Shown: piece after piece, positions 16,066 through 23,360 of the stretch
Numbering within the stretch: the stretch's first letter is position 1
Layout: every line of letters starts with the position of its first letter
Assembly (NCBI GenBank): GCA_910586515.1
Contig: CAJUGL010000015.1
Coordinates: 32,217-60,540, forward strand
From: an uncultured Acetatifactor sp.
Lineage (GTDB): Bacteria; Bacillota; Clostridia; Lachnospirales; Lachnospiraceae
Reading direction: 5' to 3'
Length of the DNA stretch: 28,324 nt
Translations under genes and position numbers: made by a program
The notes under the pieces: generated by a model
Database searches by the model: none
Told to the model about the DNA's origin: nothing
Seen by the model: the letters and a program-made list of their open reading frames with translations, nothing else

Positions 16066-16112
16066 ACGAATAGACAGACAAACGAATACACATAGAAAAC
16101 ATATCGAAATCC

Positions 16113-16141
16113 AAGCCGGACTTGTCTGAGTCCGGCTTTTT
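16113..16141 (+). terminator. Intrinsic terminator after ftsZ
   Basis: A perfect 10-bp stem, AAGCCGGACT (16113-16122) with AGTCCGGCTT (16129-16138), closes a 6-nt loop and runs into TTTTT (16137-16141). It ends the dcw transcript just upstream of spoIIGA. Confidence 0.95.
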
Positions 16142-16205
16142 GTCGAAAAATTCTTGTAAACACTCCCTCCGTTTGACAAATTCTTGCGTCCAATCCTTTT
16201 ATAAT
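16140..16205 (+). promoter_or_regulatory. spoIIG-type promoter with Spo0A-box-like sites
   Basis: A perfect -35 TTGACA (16173-16178) and perfect -10 TATAAT (16200-16205) are separated by 21 bp, far from the usual 17. The spoIIG promoter of Bacillus subtilis is known for a 22-bp spacer and dependence on phosphorylated Spo0A. TTGTCGAA at 16140-16147 is a perfect Spo0A box, and an inverted near-match (7/8) at 16172-16179 overlaps the -35. The transcript would begin near 16211. Confidence 0.8.
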
Positions 16206-16227
16206 AATGATGAAAAGGATGATGCCG

Positions 16228-17118
16228 ATGCGTTACGAATTATATGTTGACAGTCTGTTCCTTATCAATTTCATCATGAACCTGTATATCCTTAAGCTTG
16301 TGGACTATGCTGCATTTCGCACGGCTACCTCGCTGCGGTTGCTGGCGGGCGCGGCCTTTGGGGCGGCCTGTTTTCTGCTGCCTTTTGCCGGAAGGGGCCC
16401 TGTGGCTCTGAAGCTGGCGGCAGGGCTGCTTGCAGGATCCGCGGGAATGTTGTGCATAACCTTTCCGGTGAGGAGCCTGAGAATGTTTCTGAAGCTTATG
16501 GAGAAGCTGGTGCTGTATTCCTTTGGAATGGGAGGCGCCATGCTGTTTCTGGTCAGGTGTCTGCCATTGTCCGGGGAGATCCTGGCAGGGGTTTTCGGCA
16601 TTCTGGGGATTGGCGCGGCTGCGTTCCTGTTTTTTTGCAGGTGCAGGCCGGACACCTGCAGGCAGGACAGCTTCTGCAGGGCTACATTGTCCAGAGGAGA
16701 TAAGAATATACAGGTAAACGCCCTGATTGATTCCGGAAACGGTCTGACAGAACCGATCAGCGGCAAACCGGTCTGTATTATAGACAGAAAAATATTCCGG
16801 GAGTTTTGGGGAGAGGACAGAGACATATTTCGGGCCATTCCCTATCACAGTATCGGGAAAAAACGGGGAATCCTGCCGGGATATCTGCTGCCGAAGCTGC
16901 AGCTGGAGACGGAAGGATTGGAGCTTGTCTTTGCCGATGTCTATATTGCGGTGAGCGATGAAGAGATATCAGGAACGGGAAATGCTGGAGCAGAATCCGT
17001 GAATATGATAATAAATCCCGGTCTCTTTGCCGAAAGCAGGAGAGGGAGCCGCGCAAGGCGGCAGAATGAGAGGTATAATGATACTGAAAGTGATGATACC
17101 GGGCAAGATGCAGTTTAA
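16228..17118 (+). CDS. spoIIGA: Sporulation sigma-E factor-processing peptidase SpoIIGA
   Basis: Membrane aspartic peptidase that cleaves the pro-sequence from pro-sigma-E in the mother cell after a signal from the forespore. The 296-aa protein has an N-terminal half of about five hydrophobic segments (VDSLFLINFIMNLYILKL and following) and a soluble protease domain with the active aspartate in IDSGNGLTEPISGKPV (Asp168-Ser-Gly). I chose ATG 16228 because AAAAGGA (16213-16219) is well spaced. The earlier ATG 16207 lies upstream of the predicted transcript start, and MRYELYVDS resembles the family N-terminus. It overlaps sigE by 41 nt. Confidence 0.94.
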   Translation: MRYELYVDSLFLINFIMNLYILKLVDYAAFRTATSLRLLAGAAFGAACFLLPFAGRGPVALKLAAGLLAGSAGMLCITFPVRSLRMFLKLMEKLVLYSFGMGGAMLFLVRCLPLSGEILAGVFGILGIGAAAFLFFCRCRPDTCRQDSFCRATLSRGDKNIQVNALIDSGNGLTEPISGKPVCIIDRKIFREFWGEDRDIFRAIPYHSIGKKRGILPGYLLPKLQLETEGLELVFADVYIAVSDEEISGTGNAGAESVNMIINPGLFAESRRGSRARRQNERYNDTESDDTGQDAV

Positions 17119-17815
17119 AATGATCCGAAAGGATAAGCTGCTTCTCCACAAGAGGGGAGAAATCCATTATATCGGCGGAGCGGAGGTTTTGCCGCCGCCG
17201 CTGGAGATGGAAAAAGAAAGCAAGGTAATCAGTGATTTGGGGACGGAATATGACGACGAGGCCAAGGCGACACTTATCGAACATAACCTTAGACTGGTGG
17301 TGTACATAGCAAAAAAATTTGATAATACAGGTGTAGGGGTGGAAGATTTGATCTCCATCGGAACCATTGGCCTCATAAAGTCCATCAATACCTTCAAGCC
17401 GGATAAAAATATCAAGCTGGCCACATATGCGTCAAGATGCATTGAGAATGAGATCCTGATGTATCTGCGCAGGAATAATAAGACGAAGCTGGAGGTGTCC
17501 ATTGACGAGCCGCTCAATGTGGACTGGGACGGAAACGAGCTTCTGCTGTCGGATATCCTGGGAACCGATGAGGATGTGATTTATCGGGACATTGAAAACG
17601 AGGTGGAGCGTAAATTGCTTTTGGGCGCCATCAGTAAACTTTCAGAGAGAGAGAAAAAGATAATCAACCTGCGCTTTGGACTGGGCACAAGGGACGGGCA
17701 GGAAATGACGCAGAAGGAGGTGGCGTCTCTGCTGGGTATTTCCCAGTCCTATATATCCAGGCTGGAAAAGAAAATTATGCGTCAGCTGAAAAAAGAAATG
17801 AGCAGCAGCATTTAA
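17078..17815 (+). CDS. sigE: RNA polymerase sporulation sigma factor SigE (pro-sigma-E)
   Basis: Mother-cell sigma factor. The 245-aa product begins with a pro-sequence of about 28 residues rich in Lys and hydrophobics, then IHYIGGAEVLPPPL, matching the B. subtilis processing region. Region 2 (NLRLVVYIAKKFDNTGVGVEDLISIGTIGLIKSINTF, then LATYASRCIENEILMYLRRN) and region 4 (GISQSYISRLEKKIMRQLK) are intact. DEPLNVDWDGNELLLSDILGTD is nearly identical to SigE of Bacillus. I chose ATG 17078 because it gives the expected pro-sequence length, with GAGAGG upstream; ATG 17066 (AAGGCGG before it) would add four residues. The start lies inside spoIIGA, so protease and substrate are translationally coupled. 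Confidence 0.96.
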   Translation: MILKVMIPGKMQFKMIRKDKLLLHKRGEIHYIGGAEVLPPPLEMEKESKVISDLGTEYDDEAKATLIEHNLRLVVYIAKKFDNTGVGVEDLISIGTIGLIKSINTFKPDKNIKLATYASRCIENEILMYLRRNNKTKLEVSIDEPLNVDWDGNELLLSDILGTDEDVIYRDIENEVERKLLLGAISKLSEREKKIINLRFGLGTRDGQEMTQKEVASLLGISQSYISRLEKKIMRQLKKEMSSSI

Positions 17816-17818
17816 CCT

Positions 17819-17846
17819 TTGCAATATCGGAGAAGTACGGTATAAT
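17819..17846 (+). promoter_or_regulatory. Probable promoter after sigE
   Basis: TTGCAA (17819-17824) and a perfect TATAAT (17841-17846) are separated by 16 bp. They begin just beyond the sigE stop codon and would drive the small gene at 17864. Confidence 0.55.
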
Positions 17847-17863
17847 AGAAGAGGGGGCTGAAA

Positions 17864-18160
17864 TTGATACGAAGAGAAGAGATATTATCATTGGAATATT
17901 TAAAGAAAACGGAGTTTACCGGATGCCATCAGGGGATGCGCTACCGGCTGGAGGGCGCCGACAGAGACGGCGGGGAAAAGAAGCTGCTCTGTACGGTCTG
18001 GCCCGAGCCCTTCAGTTACTCCAGAACAGCTGATGAGGAAAAGGCGCGGGAGGAGTTCGGGTTCGATGAGGACGGCATAGTGGAAGCGATTGCATGGATG
18101 AATGACAGATTGATTTCGGAAAAAGACAGATGGGAACATGCAGGGGACAATTGGGACTGA
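17864..18160 (+). CDS. Small conserved-looking hypothetical protein (98 aa)
   Basis: Begins with TTG at 17864, with GAGGGGG (17851-17857) 6 bases upstream and its own promoter candidate. The protein is soluble, with no signal or membrane segment. It has an N-terminal basic helix (MIRREEILSLEYLKK), a middle predicted as beta strands including LLCTVWPEPFSY, and an acidic helical end (DEEKAREEFGFDEDGIVEAI). Two cysteines are present. I do not recognise a family. Its place between sigE and vanZ, with good coding signals, argues it is real; a sporulation role would be a guess from context. Confidence 0.72.
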   Translation: MIRREEILSLEYLKKTEFTGCHQGMRYRLEGADRDGGEKKLLCTVWPEPFSYSRTADEEKAREEFGFDEDGIVEAIAWMNDRLISEKDRWEHAGDNWD

Positions 18161-18226
18161 TTCGGAAGAAAGGCCGCCTGAGAGAAGGATTCCCGCAGCG
18201 CACAGAATTTCTGCGGAGAAAATAAT

Positions 18227-18745
18227 ATGTTTAAATATATATATCGGGATATGCTGTCCATGGTGAAGTTCCTGCCCTACGGTCTGGTGATGGGAGCGGT
18301 TATTTCTGTTACCCTTTTATGGGCTGCCTGGAGGATTCGTAAGCTGGGAGGAAGAACGGTGGAGCAGCTCTGGCCGAAGTCGGCCTTTTGGACCTATCTT
18401 TCCGTGATGCTGATGATCACCTTCCTGTCCAGGGAGAGCGGAAGCGGACAGGGAATGGATCTGCAGTTGTTTTCTACCTGGGGGATAAATGACAGAAACA
18501 ATGCGTATGTGGTGGAAAATGTGCTGCTGTTTATTCCCTACGGATTTCTGGGCGCATGGGTCCGTGGGCCTATGAGGCGGTTTTTCGGGTGTGCGTTTCT
18601 GGGAGCCGCTACAAGTCTCGGCATAGAATTCCTGCAGTTGGTCACGAAGAGAGGCTTCTTTCAGGTAGACGACATTCTCACGAATACTTTGGGGACCGTA
18701 ATCGGTTATCTGCTTTTCCGGCTGTTGGCATGGCTGGGAAAATAG
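18227..18745 (+). CDS. VanZ family membrane protein
   Basis: Membrane protein of 172 aa with four to five hydrophobic segments. The VanZ-family core is clear: ENVLLFIPYGFLGAW, then GIEFLQLVTKRGFFQVDDIL and TNTLGTVIGYLLFRLL. VanZ itself gives low-level teicoplanin resistance in enterococci, but most clostridial members have no known role and no van genes are nearby, so resistance should not be assumed. GGAGA lies about 8 bases before ATG 18227. The gene is convergent with sigG, ending 38 bp from it. Confidence 0.9.
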   Translation: MFKYIYRDMLSMVKFLPYGLVMGAVISVTLLWAAWRIRKLGGRTVEQLWPKSAFWTYLSVMLMITFLSRESGSGQGMDLQLFSTWGINDRNNAYVVENVLLFIPYGFLGAWVRGPMRRFFGCAFLGAATSLGIEFLQLVTKRGFFQVDDILTNTLGTVIGYLLFRLLAWLGK

Positions 18746-18768
18746 GGAGCGGAAAAGGTGTACAGGCT

Positions 18769-18784
18769 GCGCTCCCGGGAGCGC
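18769..18784. other. 16-bp perfect palindrome between convergent vanZ and sigG
   Basis: GCGCTCCCGGGAGCGC reads identically on both strands and touches the sigG stop codon. It could fold into a cruciform or act as a U-less transcription stop for both converging genes. It has no T-run, so it is not a standard intrinsic terminator. Confidence 0.5.
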
Positions 18785-19563
18785 TATGCGCTGAGATAAT
18801 TGCGCATGGAGCGCAGGGCATTTTTTTCCAGTCGGGAGACCTGGGCCTGGGAGATGCCGATGGATTCGGCTACTTCCATCTGGGTTTTTCCCTCGAAGAA
18901 GCGCAGGGAGATGATTTCGTGTTCTCTGGAATTGAGACGTTTCATGGCCTCGCTGAGGGAGAGATGTTCCACCCAGGTCTCTTCCTTATTTTTTTTGTCG
19001 CTTATCTGATCCATGACATAAAGCGTGTCTCCGCCATCCGTGACAATGGGTTCATACAGGCTCATGGGATTTTGGATGGCATCCAGCGCATAGGCAATGT
19101 CCTCCTTGGCAATGCCGATTTCCGTGGCTATTTCTTCCATGGAAGGCTCTTTCAGATTTTTCCTGGTGAGAGCGTCTCTGGCGTAGATGGCCTTGTAGGC
19201 GGTATCCTTCAGGGAGCGGGAGACGCGCAGGCTGCTGTTGTCTCTGAGAAAGCGCCGGATTTCTCCGATGATCATGGGCACGGCATAGGTAGAGAATTTT
19301 ACGTTCAGGGAGGTGTCAAAGTTGTCTATTGCCTTGATGAGCCCTATGCAGCCAATCTGGAACAGATCGTCCACATTTTCATTGCTGGAGGCAAAGCGCT
19401 TGATGACGCTTAAGACCAGCCGGAGGTTTCCTTCGATATAGGTTTCCCGGGCTTTCTCGTCACCGGCCTCAATCTGTTGGAAGAGCGCTTCCTTTTCCTC
19501 TGCCTTGAGCAGCGGGAGCTTCGCGGTGTTTACGCCGCAGATTTCCACTTTTCCCTGTGTCAT
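18784..19563 (-). CDS. sigG: RNA polymerase sporulation sigma factor SigG
   Basis: Late forespore sigma factor, 259 aa (B. subtilis SigG is 260). The start KVEICGVNTAKLPLL is diagnostic for SigG. Region 2 (NLRLVLSVIKRFASSNENVDDLFQIGCIGLIKAIDNF, then FSTYAVPMIIGEIRRFLRDN), the SRSLKDTAYKA block, region 3 and region 4 (GKTQMEVAESIGISQAQVSRLEK) are intact. I chose the ATG ending at 19563 (product MTQGKVEICG), with AGGA correctly spaced; an upstream in-frame ATG at 19575 has no site. In Bacillus sigG lies directly after sigE on the same strand; here it is inverted and separated by two genes. No clear forespore-type promoter was recognised upstream. Confidence 0.96.
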   Translation of the reverse strand: MTQGKVEICGVNTAKLPLLKAEEKEALFQQIEAGDEKARETYIEGNLRLVLSVIKRFASSNENVDDLFQIGCIGLIKAIDNFDTSLNVKFSTYAVPMIIGEIRRFLRDNSSLRVSRSLKDTAYKAIYARDALTRKNLKEPSMEEIATEIGIAKEDIAYALDAIQNPMSLYEPIVTDGGDTLYVMDQISDKKNKEETWVEHLSLSEAMKRLNSREHEIISLRFFEGKTQMEVAESIGISQAQVSRLEKNALRSMRNYLSA

Positions 19564-19739
19564 ATGATTCCTCATTTCCGCACGACAATGTGCATTGGAT
19601 TATAGTGGTAGTATGTGCCTGAAGATAAAAAATATTCCCGGAGCGGAAGGGAAAAAGCAAAATTGTTTTCTTCTTTCGTTCTCATTTTTTGAGAAAATGC
19701 ATATTGGTAATACAAGAAAATGCAGGAGAGGCGCAGGGT

Positions 19740-19973
19740 ATGCTGTTCTCGGAGCTAAAGAATAAGGATGTCATCAATATCAGAGACTGTAAAAAGCTGG
19801 GGAGGGTCTGCGATCTGGAATTTGACGCCTGCAGCGGCTGTATCTGCAAGATTATGGTCCCGGGCTGCAACAGATTTCTGGGTTTTTTGAACTGTGATCC
19901 CAGTATTGTCATTCCCTTCAAGGACATTAAGCAGATCGGCCCGGACATTATTCTCGTTGACATTCGCTGCTGA
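19740..19973 (+). CDS. ylmC: YlmC/YmxH family PRC-barrel sporulation-associated protein
   Basis: Small soluble PRC-barrel protein, 77 aa. The pattern LFSELKNKDVINIRDCKKLG, then DLEFD, IMVPG, FLGF, IPFKDIKQIGPDIILVDI follows the YlmC/YmxH family found next to sporulation sigma genes in Firmicutes; the function is unknown. I chose ATG 19740 because earlier in-frame codons (from 19689) extend beyond the family start. It contains eight cysteines (17, 23, 30, 33, 35, 41, 49, 77), unusual for so small a barrel. It is divergent from sigG and 139 bp upstream of nrdR. Confidence 0.87.
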   Translation: MLFSELKNKDVINIRDCKKLGRVCDLEFDACSGCICKIMVPGCNRFLGFLNCDPSIVIPFKDIKQIGPDIILVDIRC

Positions 19974-20112
19974 ATATGTTACGTTAAAACAGTAAATTTA
20001 TAGATAAAAAGCAGATGCCTGTCCGTAGAATCTGCGCACAAAACGCGAAAATGCCGATATTTGCGGCAGGGAGAGACATGGATAGGCGGAACTGATATTA
20101 AGGAGCAGACAG

Positions 20113-20562
20113 ATGAAATGTCCTTTTTGCAGTCATGAAAATACACGGGTAATTGATTCTCGGCCTACGGAAGACCGCAATTCTATCCGCAGGAGACGCG
20201 CCTGTGACGAATGTGGAAAACGGTTTACCACATATGAGAAGATTGAGACGATTCCTTTGATTATTATTAAGAAGGATAACAATCGGGAGACCTACGATCG
20301 CTCCAAGGTGGAGGGAGGGCTTCTGCGGGCCTGCCATAAGCGGCCGGTGAGCGCTCAGCAGATTACCATGCTGGTAGACGAGGTGGAAAACGAGGTCTTC
20401 AGCATGGAGGAGCGGGAGATAGCCAGTCAGGTAATCGGAGAACTCCTGATGAACAAACTGAAAAACGTAGATGCGGTGGCGTATGTCCGTTTTGCCTCCG
20501 TGTATAGAGAGTTTAAGGATGTCAATACCTTTATGGACGAATTGAAAAAAATGCTGAACTGA
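20113..20562 (+). CDS. nrdR: Transcriptional regulator NrdR
   Basis: Zinc-ribbon and ATP-cone repressor of ribonucleotide reductase genes. It has 149 aa. Zinc ligands are Cys3-x2-Cys6 and Cys31-x2-Cys34, with the RVIDSRPTEDRNSIRRRR segment between them. The ATP-cone domain begins IIIKKDNNRETYDRSKVEGGL and covers the rest of the protein, sensing dATP/ATP. AAGGAG (20100-20105) precedes ATG 20113. No nrd gene lies in the window, so its targets are elsewhere. Placement after sigG-ylmC is seen in related clostridia. Confidence 0.97.
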   Translation: MKCPFCSHENTRVIDSRPTEDRNSIRRRRACDECGKRFTTYEKIETIPLIIIKKDNNRETYDRSKVEGGLLRACHKRPVSAQQITMLVDEVENEVFSMEEREIASQVIGELLMNKLKNVDAVAYVRFASVYREFKDVNTFMDELKKMLN

Positions 20563-20593
20563 CGGTAACAGTTCAGTGCAGTCTCAGCGAATA

Positions 20594-20626
20594 CAAAAAA
20601 CAGCCGGCGGAGAGTTCGCCGGCTGT
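20594..20626 (-). terminator. Intrinsic terminator of the flippase gene
   Basis: A perfect 10-bp stem (20600-20609 with 20617-20626) and 7-nt loop is followed, on the minus strand, by a run of T (plus-strand A run 20595-20600). It ends the minus-strand gene at 20642. On the plus strand it may also slow nrdR transcripts but lacks a T-run there. Confidence 0.88.
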
Positions 20627-20641
20627 CTTCAGGGATAGTGT

Positions 20642-21958
20642 TCAATTTTTTGTCTGCGCTCTCATAAATCGGCAGAGGCAGCACAGATAGAGGAGGCCCA
20701 AAATGAGCTGGCTTGCCAGGAGGCCCCAGAGGTAGCCGGTGATGCCGAATCCGGGCACGGCCAGGAAGACGAAGCCCAGCCGTATCAGCAGGCAGACCAC
20801 ATTCATGGTGAAAATATGGCCGGCCAGTCCCAATCCCTGCAGAATGCTGGACAGGGTGGTGTCGAGATAGAGGAAGGGACAGATGAATCCCAGAACCGTG
20901 ATAAAATATCCGGCCAGGGGACTGTCGAAGAGGGTGGTTCCGGCCCATCTGCCAAAGAGAACAAATATTCCCATACAGCAAAAGCCCATCAGGCCGCAGT
21001 ATTTTATTGTCCGGACGGTGGCTTTTTTTACGGCATCCATGTTTCCCAGCGCGTAGCTTTCCGAGATTATGGGCAGCAGGAGTACGGCCACGGAGCTGGT
21101 CAGGGCATTGGGAAAGAAGATAAAAGGCATTGCCATGCCGGTGAATACGCCGTATACGCTCAGGGCAGTCAGATTGTCATAGCCGTAGCTGCGCAGCTGC
21201 GTAGGGATGGATACGGCTTCTATACTCTGTAAAAAATTAAGTACAATTCGGTTAGCCGTTAAGGGAAGCGCCATCGCCAGTAATTTGCCGTACAGGACGC
21301 CTGGCGGAGAAGAACTTTCCCTGCTTGATTTCCAGGGGCATGCGGCGATTGTCATCAGCATGGAAAAAAGCTCTCCCACCGTGAGTCCCAGCACGGCTAT
21401 GGTGACGGAAGGCTGTCTGCCTGAGGAGAGGAACCAGGCAGATACTATGTACACGCAGCCCACTCGCGTCAACTGCTCCAGCAGCTGGGCTCCAGCCGGG
21501 ATTCCGGCCTTTTTTATACCGTAAAAATACCCGTTTATACAGGAGTGCACGGCGCTCAGAGGGACGGAGAAGGAGAGGGTGCGCAGCATGGGAGCTGTGC
21601 GCGGCTCCCGCAGCAGGCTGACGGCGATAAAGTCCGCGAAGAAGAACAGGGCGGCGTTGCAGGCCAGGGACAGCGGCAGTGAGACGGCGAGCCCGGCTCG
21701 GAGGGGACGCAGAGAGGGTGTCCGTTCCGAGGCGGATTGTTCGGCAACCAGTTTGGAGATGGCGGTCTGGTATCCGGCTGCCGTGAGAGAGAAGGACAGG
21801 GACAGTACCGGACTCAGCAGCTGGTAAAGTCCCATGCCCTCCTCTCCGAACAGCCTGGAGAGATAAATTCGGTAGACGAAGCCGATAAGTCTGGTGATTA
21901 AACCGGTGCCGGTGAGGATGATGGTGCCTATGATCAGGGGATGATGTTTTGCTTTCAT
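20642..21958 (-). CDS. SpoVB/MurJ-type oligosaccharide flippase (MVF/MOP superfamily)
   Basis: Polytopic membrane protein of about 438 aa with around 12-14 hydrophobic segments. The start MKAKHHPLIIGTIILTGTGL then ITRLIGFVYRIYLSRLFGEEGMGLY is the typical opening of SpoVB/YtgP-like transporters that flip lipid-linked cell-wall precursors. In sporulating Firmicutes SpoVB is needed for cortex peptidoglycan; the sigma factors nearby make that plausible but do not prove it. It is shorter than Bacillus SpoVB (about 518 aa). I chose the ATG at 21958; no in-frame ATG/GTG/TTG lies close upstream, and no strong ribosome binding site is visible. The frame continues upstream across the cysteine desulfurase gene, which I treat as shadow. 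Confidence 0.82.
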   Translation of the reverse strand: MKAKHHPLIIGTIILTGTGLITRLIGFVYRIYLSRLFGEEGMGLYQLLSPVLSLSFSLTAAGYQTAISKLVAEQSASERTPSLRPLRAGLAVSLPLSLACNAALFFFADFIAVSLLREPRTAPMLRTLSFSVPLSAVHSCINGYFYGIKKAGIPAGAQLLEQLTRVGCVYIVSAWFLSSGRQPSVTIAVLGLTVGELFSMLMTIAACPWKSSRESSSPPGVLYGKLLAMALPLTANRIVLNFLQSIEAVSIPTQLRSYGYDNLTALSVYGVFTGMAMPFIFFPNALTSSVAVLLLPIISESYALGNMDAVKKATVRTIKYCGLMGFCCMGIFVLFGRWAGTTLFDSPLAGYFITVLGFICPFLYLDTTLSSILQGLGLAGHIFTMNVVCLLIRLGFVFLAVPGFGITGYLWGLLASQLILGLLYLCCLCRFMRAQTKN

Positions 21959-21972
21959 GTAAATCAGATCTG

Positions 21973-22019
21973 CTGCCGTCCGCGCCGGGGCGGCAGGGGC
22001 CTTCTTTTTCCCTATTATA
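21973..22019 (-). promoter_or_regulatory. Possible flippase promoter -10 and leader hairpin
   Basis: On the minus strand TATAAT (plus 22014-22019) could serve as a -10; its -35 is poor. Between it and the start codon, CTGCCG (21973-21978) and CGGCAG (21991-21996) can form a GC-rich hairpin ending about 14 nt before the AUG, where a ribosome binding site would be expected. Confidence 0.35.
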
Positions 22020-22033
22020 TTCGGGCGGGGCGG

Positions 22034-22062
22034 TTGACAGAACAGCGCAGGAATGTTATACT
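22034..22062 (+). promoter_or_regulatory. Strong promoter of the cysteine desulfurase gene
   Basis: A perfect TTGACA (22034-22039) and TATACT (22057-22062, 5/6) are separated by the optimal 17 bp. A start near 22069 gives a 50-nt leader. It is back to back with the flippase promoter candidate. Confidence 0.8.
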
Positions 22063-22118
22063 CCCGGGTAAATACGGGGGCTGGCCGCAGCGCCGGAGCC
22101 TGCGGGAGGAGCGGAGAG

Positions 22119-23306
22119 ATGATATATTTGGATAATGGAGCCACCACAAAGGTAGCGCCGGAAGTGTTGGAGGCCATGCTGCCCTGGTTTTGCGAAAAAT
22201 ACGGCAATCCCAGCGCAGTGTACACTTCCGGACAGGCGGGGAAGAAGGCGGTAAACGAGGCCAGGAGGAAGATTGCCGCTGTCATCGGCGCAGGCCAGGA
22301 GGAGATATTTTTTACCTCAGGCGGTACTGAGTCTGACAATTGGGCCTTAAAGGCGGCCGCAGAGAGCCGGGGACACAGGGGGCGCCATATCGTCACCACG
22401 AAGATAGAGCATCATGCGGTTCTTCACACATGCCGGTTTCTGGAAAGGCAGGGATTTGAGGTGACTTACCTGGACGTGGACAGGGAAGGAATGGTGGATA
22501 AGGAGGCGCTGAAAGCGGCCATACGTACCGATACCATATTGATCAGCGTCATGTATGCAAACAATGAAATCGGCACCATAGAACCGGTGAGAGAGATCGG
22601 AGAAATTGCCCGCGAGAGGGGAATTTTATTCCATACGGACGCGGTACAGGCTTTCGGGCAGATTCCCATTAATGCGGAGGAGATGAAGATTGATCTGCTC
22701 AGCGCCAGCGCCCACAAGCTGAACGGGCCCAAGGGGGTGGGGATGCTTTATGTCCGCCCGGGGGTTGAACTGGGGCCTTTTATGCACGGAGGAGGCCAGG
22801 AGAGAGGATTCAGGGCAGGGACGGAGAATGTGCCGGGCATAGTGGGATTCGGCGCCGCGGCGGACAGGGCGCTGTCCCGGATGACGGAGAAGGCGGAAAA
22901 GGAGAGAGCGCTGCGGGATCATCTGATCAGACGTATCGAAAATGAGATACCTTATTGCCGGCTAAACGGACACAGGGAAAAGCGGCTTCCCGGAAATGTA
23001 AACTTTTCTTTCCGGTTTGTCCAGGGAGAAGCCCTGGCCATTGCCATGGACATGAAGGGGGTATGCGTTTCCAGCGGCTCGGCCTGCACGGTGGACGACG
23101 GAGAGCCGTCTCATGTGCTGCTGGCCGCCGGCCTGGGAAAAGAGGAGGCTCACGGGGCGCTGAGAATGACTGTTTCAGCGGAAAACACCGCGGAAGAGAC
23201 AGACAGGGCGGTTGACATTTTGAAACAGGCGGTTTGCCGGCTGAGAGAGATGTCCTCTGCCTACCGGAATTTTACGGCCGGCCGGGGGACCGTCTCTCAG
23301 GGCTGA
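22119..23306 (+). CDS. Cysteine desulfurase, NifS/IscS family
   Basis: PLP-dependent enzyme that takes sulfur from cysteine as a persulfide for Fe-S clusters or thiolated tRNA. It has 395 aa. The start MIYLDNGATTKVAPEVLEAM is typical. The PLP lysine is Lys200 in SASAHKLNGPKG, upstream FHTDAVQAFGQI is conserved, and the persulfide cysteine is Cys323 in SSGSACTVDD. The flanking HGGGQERGFRAGTENVPGIV block is intact. ATG 22119 follows GGAGGAGCGGAGAG; earlier in-frame starts precede the promoter. No iscU/nifU scaffold or thiI lies in the window, so the sulfur acceptor is unknown. Confidence 0.95.
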   Translation: MIYLDNGATTKVAPEVLEAMLPWFCEKYGNPSAVYTSGQAGKKAVNEARRKIAAVIGAGQEEIFFTSGGTESDNWALKAAAESRGHRGRHIVTTKIEHHAVLHTCRFLERQGFEVTYLDVDREGMVDKEALKAAIRTDTILISVMYANNEIGTIEPVREIGEIARERGILFHTDAVQAFGQIPINAEEMKIDLLSASAHKLNGPKGVGMLYVRPGVELGPFMHGGGQERGFRAGTENVPGIVGFGAAADRALSRMTEKAEKERALRDHLIRRIENEIPYCRLNGHREKRLPGNVNFSFRFVQGEALAIAMDMKGVCVSSGSACTVDDGEPSHVLLAAGLGKEEAHGALRMTVSAENTAEETDRAVDILKQAVCRLREMSSAYRNFTAGRGTVSQG

Positions 23307-23360
23307 AATCGTTATTGTTTACATAGTAACCGATGCGCAGCGCAGCAGCCAAAGCAATCC

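Noticed and set aside
18227..18745. vanZ homologue as evidence for glycopeptide resistance
   Set aside because: No vanH/A/X or van regulator genes are nearby; VanZ-family proteins are widespread in clostridia without a resistance role.
18556..19413. 285-codon plus-strand frame running from vanZ through sigG
   Set aside because: It reads antisense through conserved sigG regions 2-4, has no plausible start, and its sequence resembles no known protein type.
19679..19697. TTCTCA-T6-TGAGAA hairpin upstream of ylmC as a terminator
   Set aside because: The stem is only six AT-rich pairs, the T-run is the loop rather than a tail, and no gene ends there.
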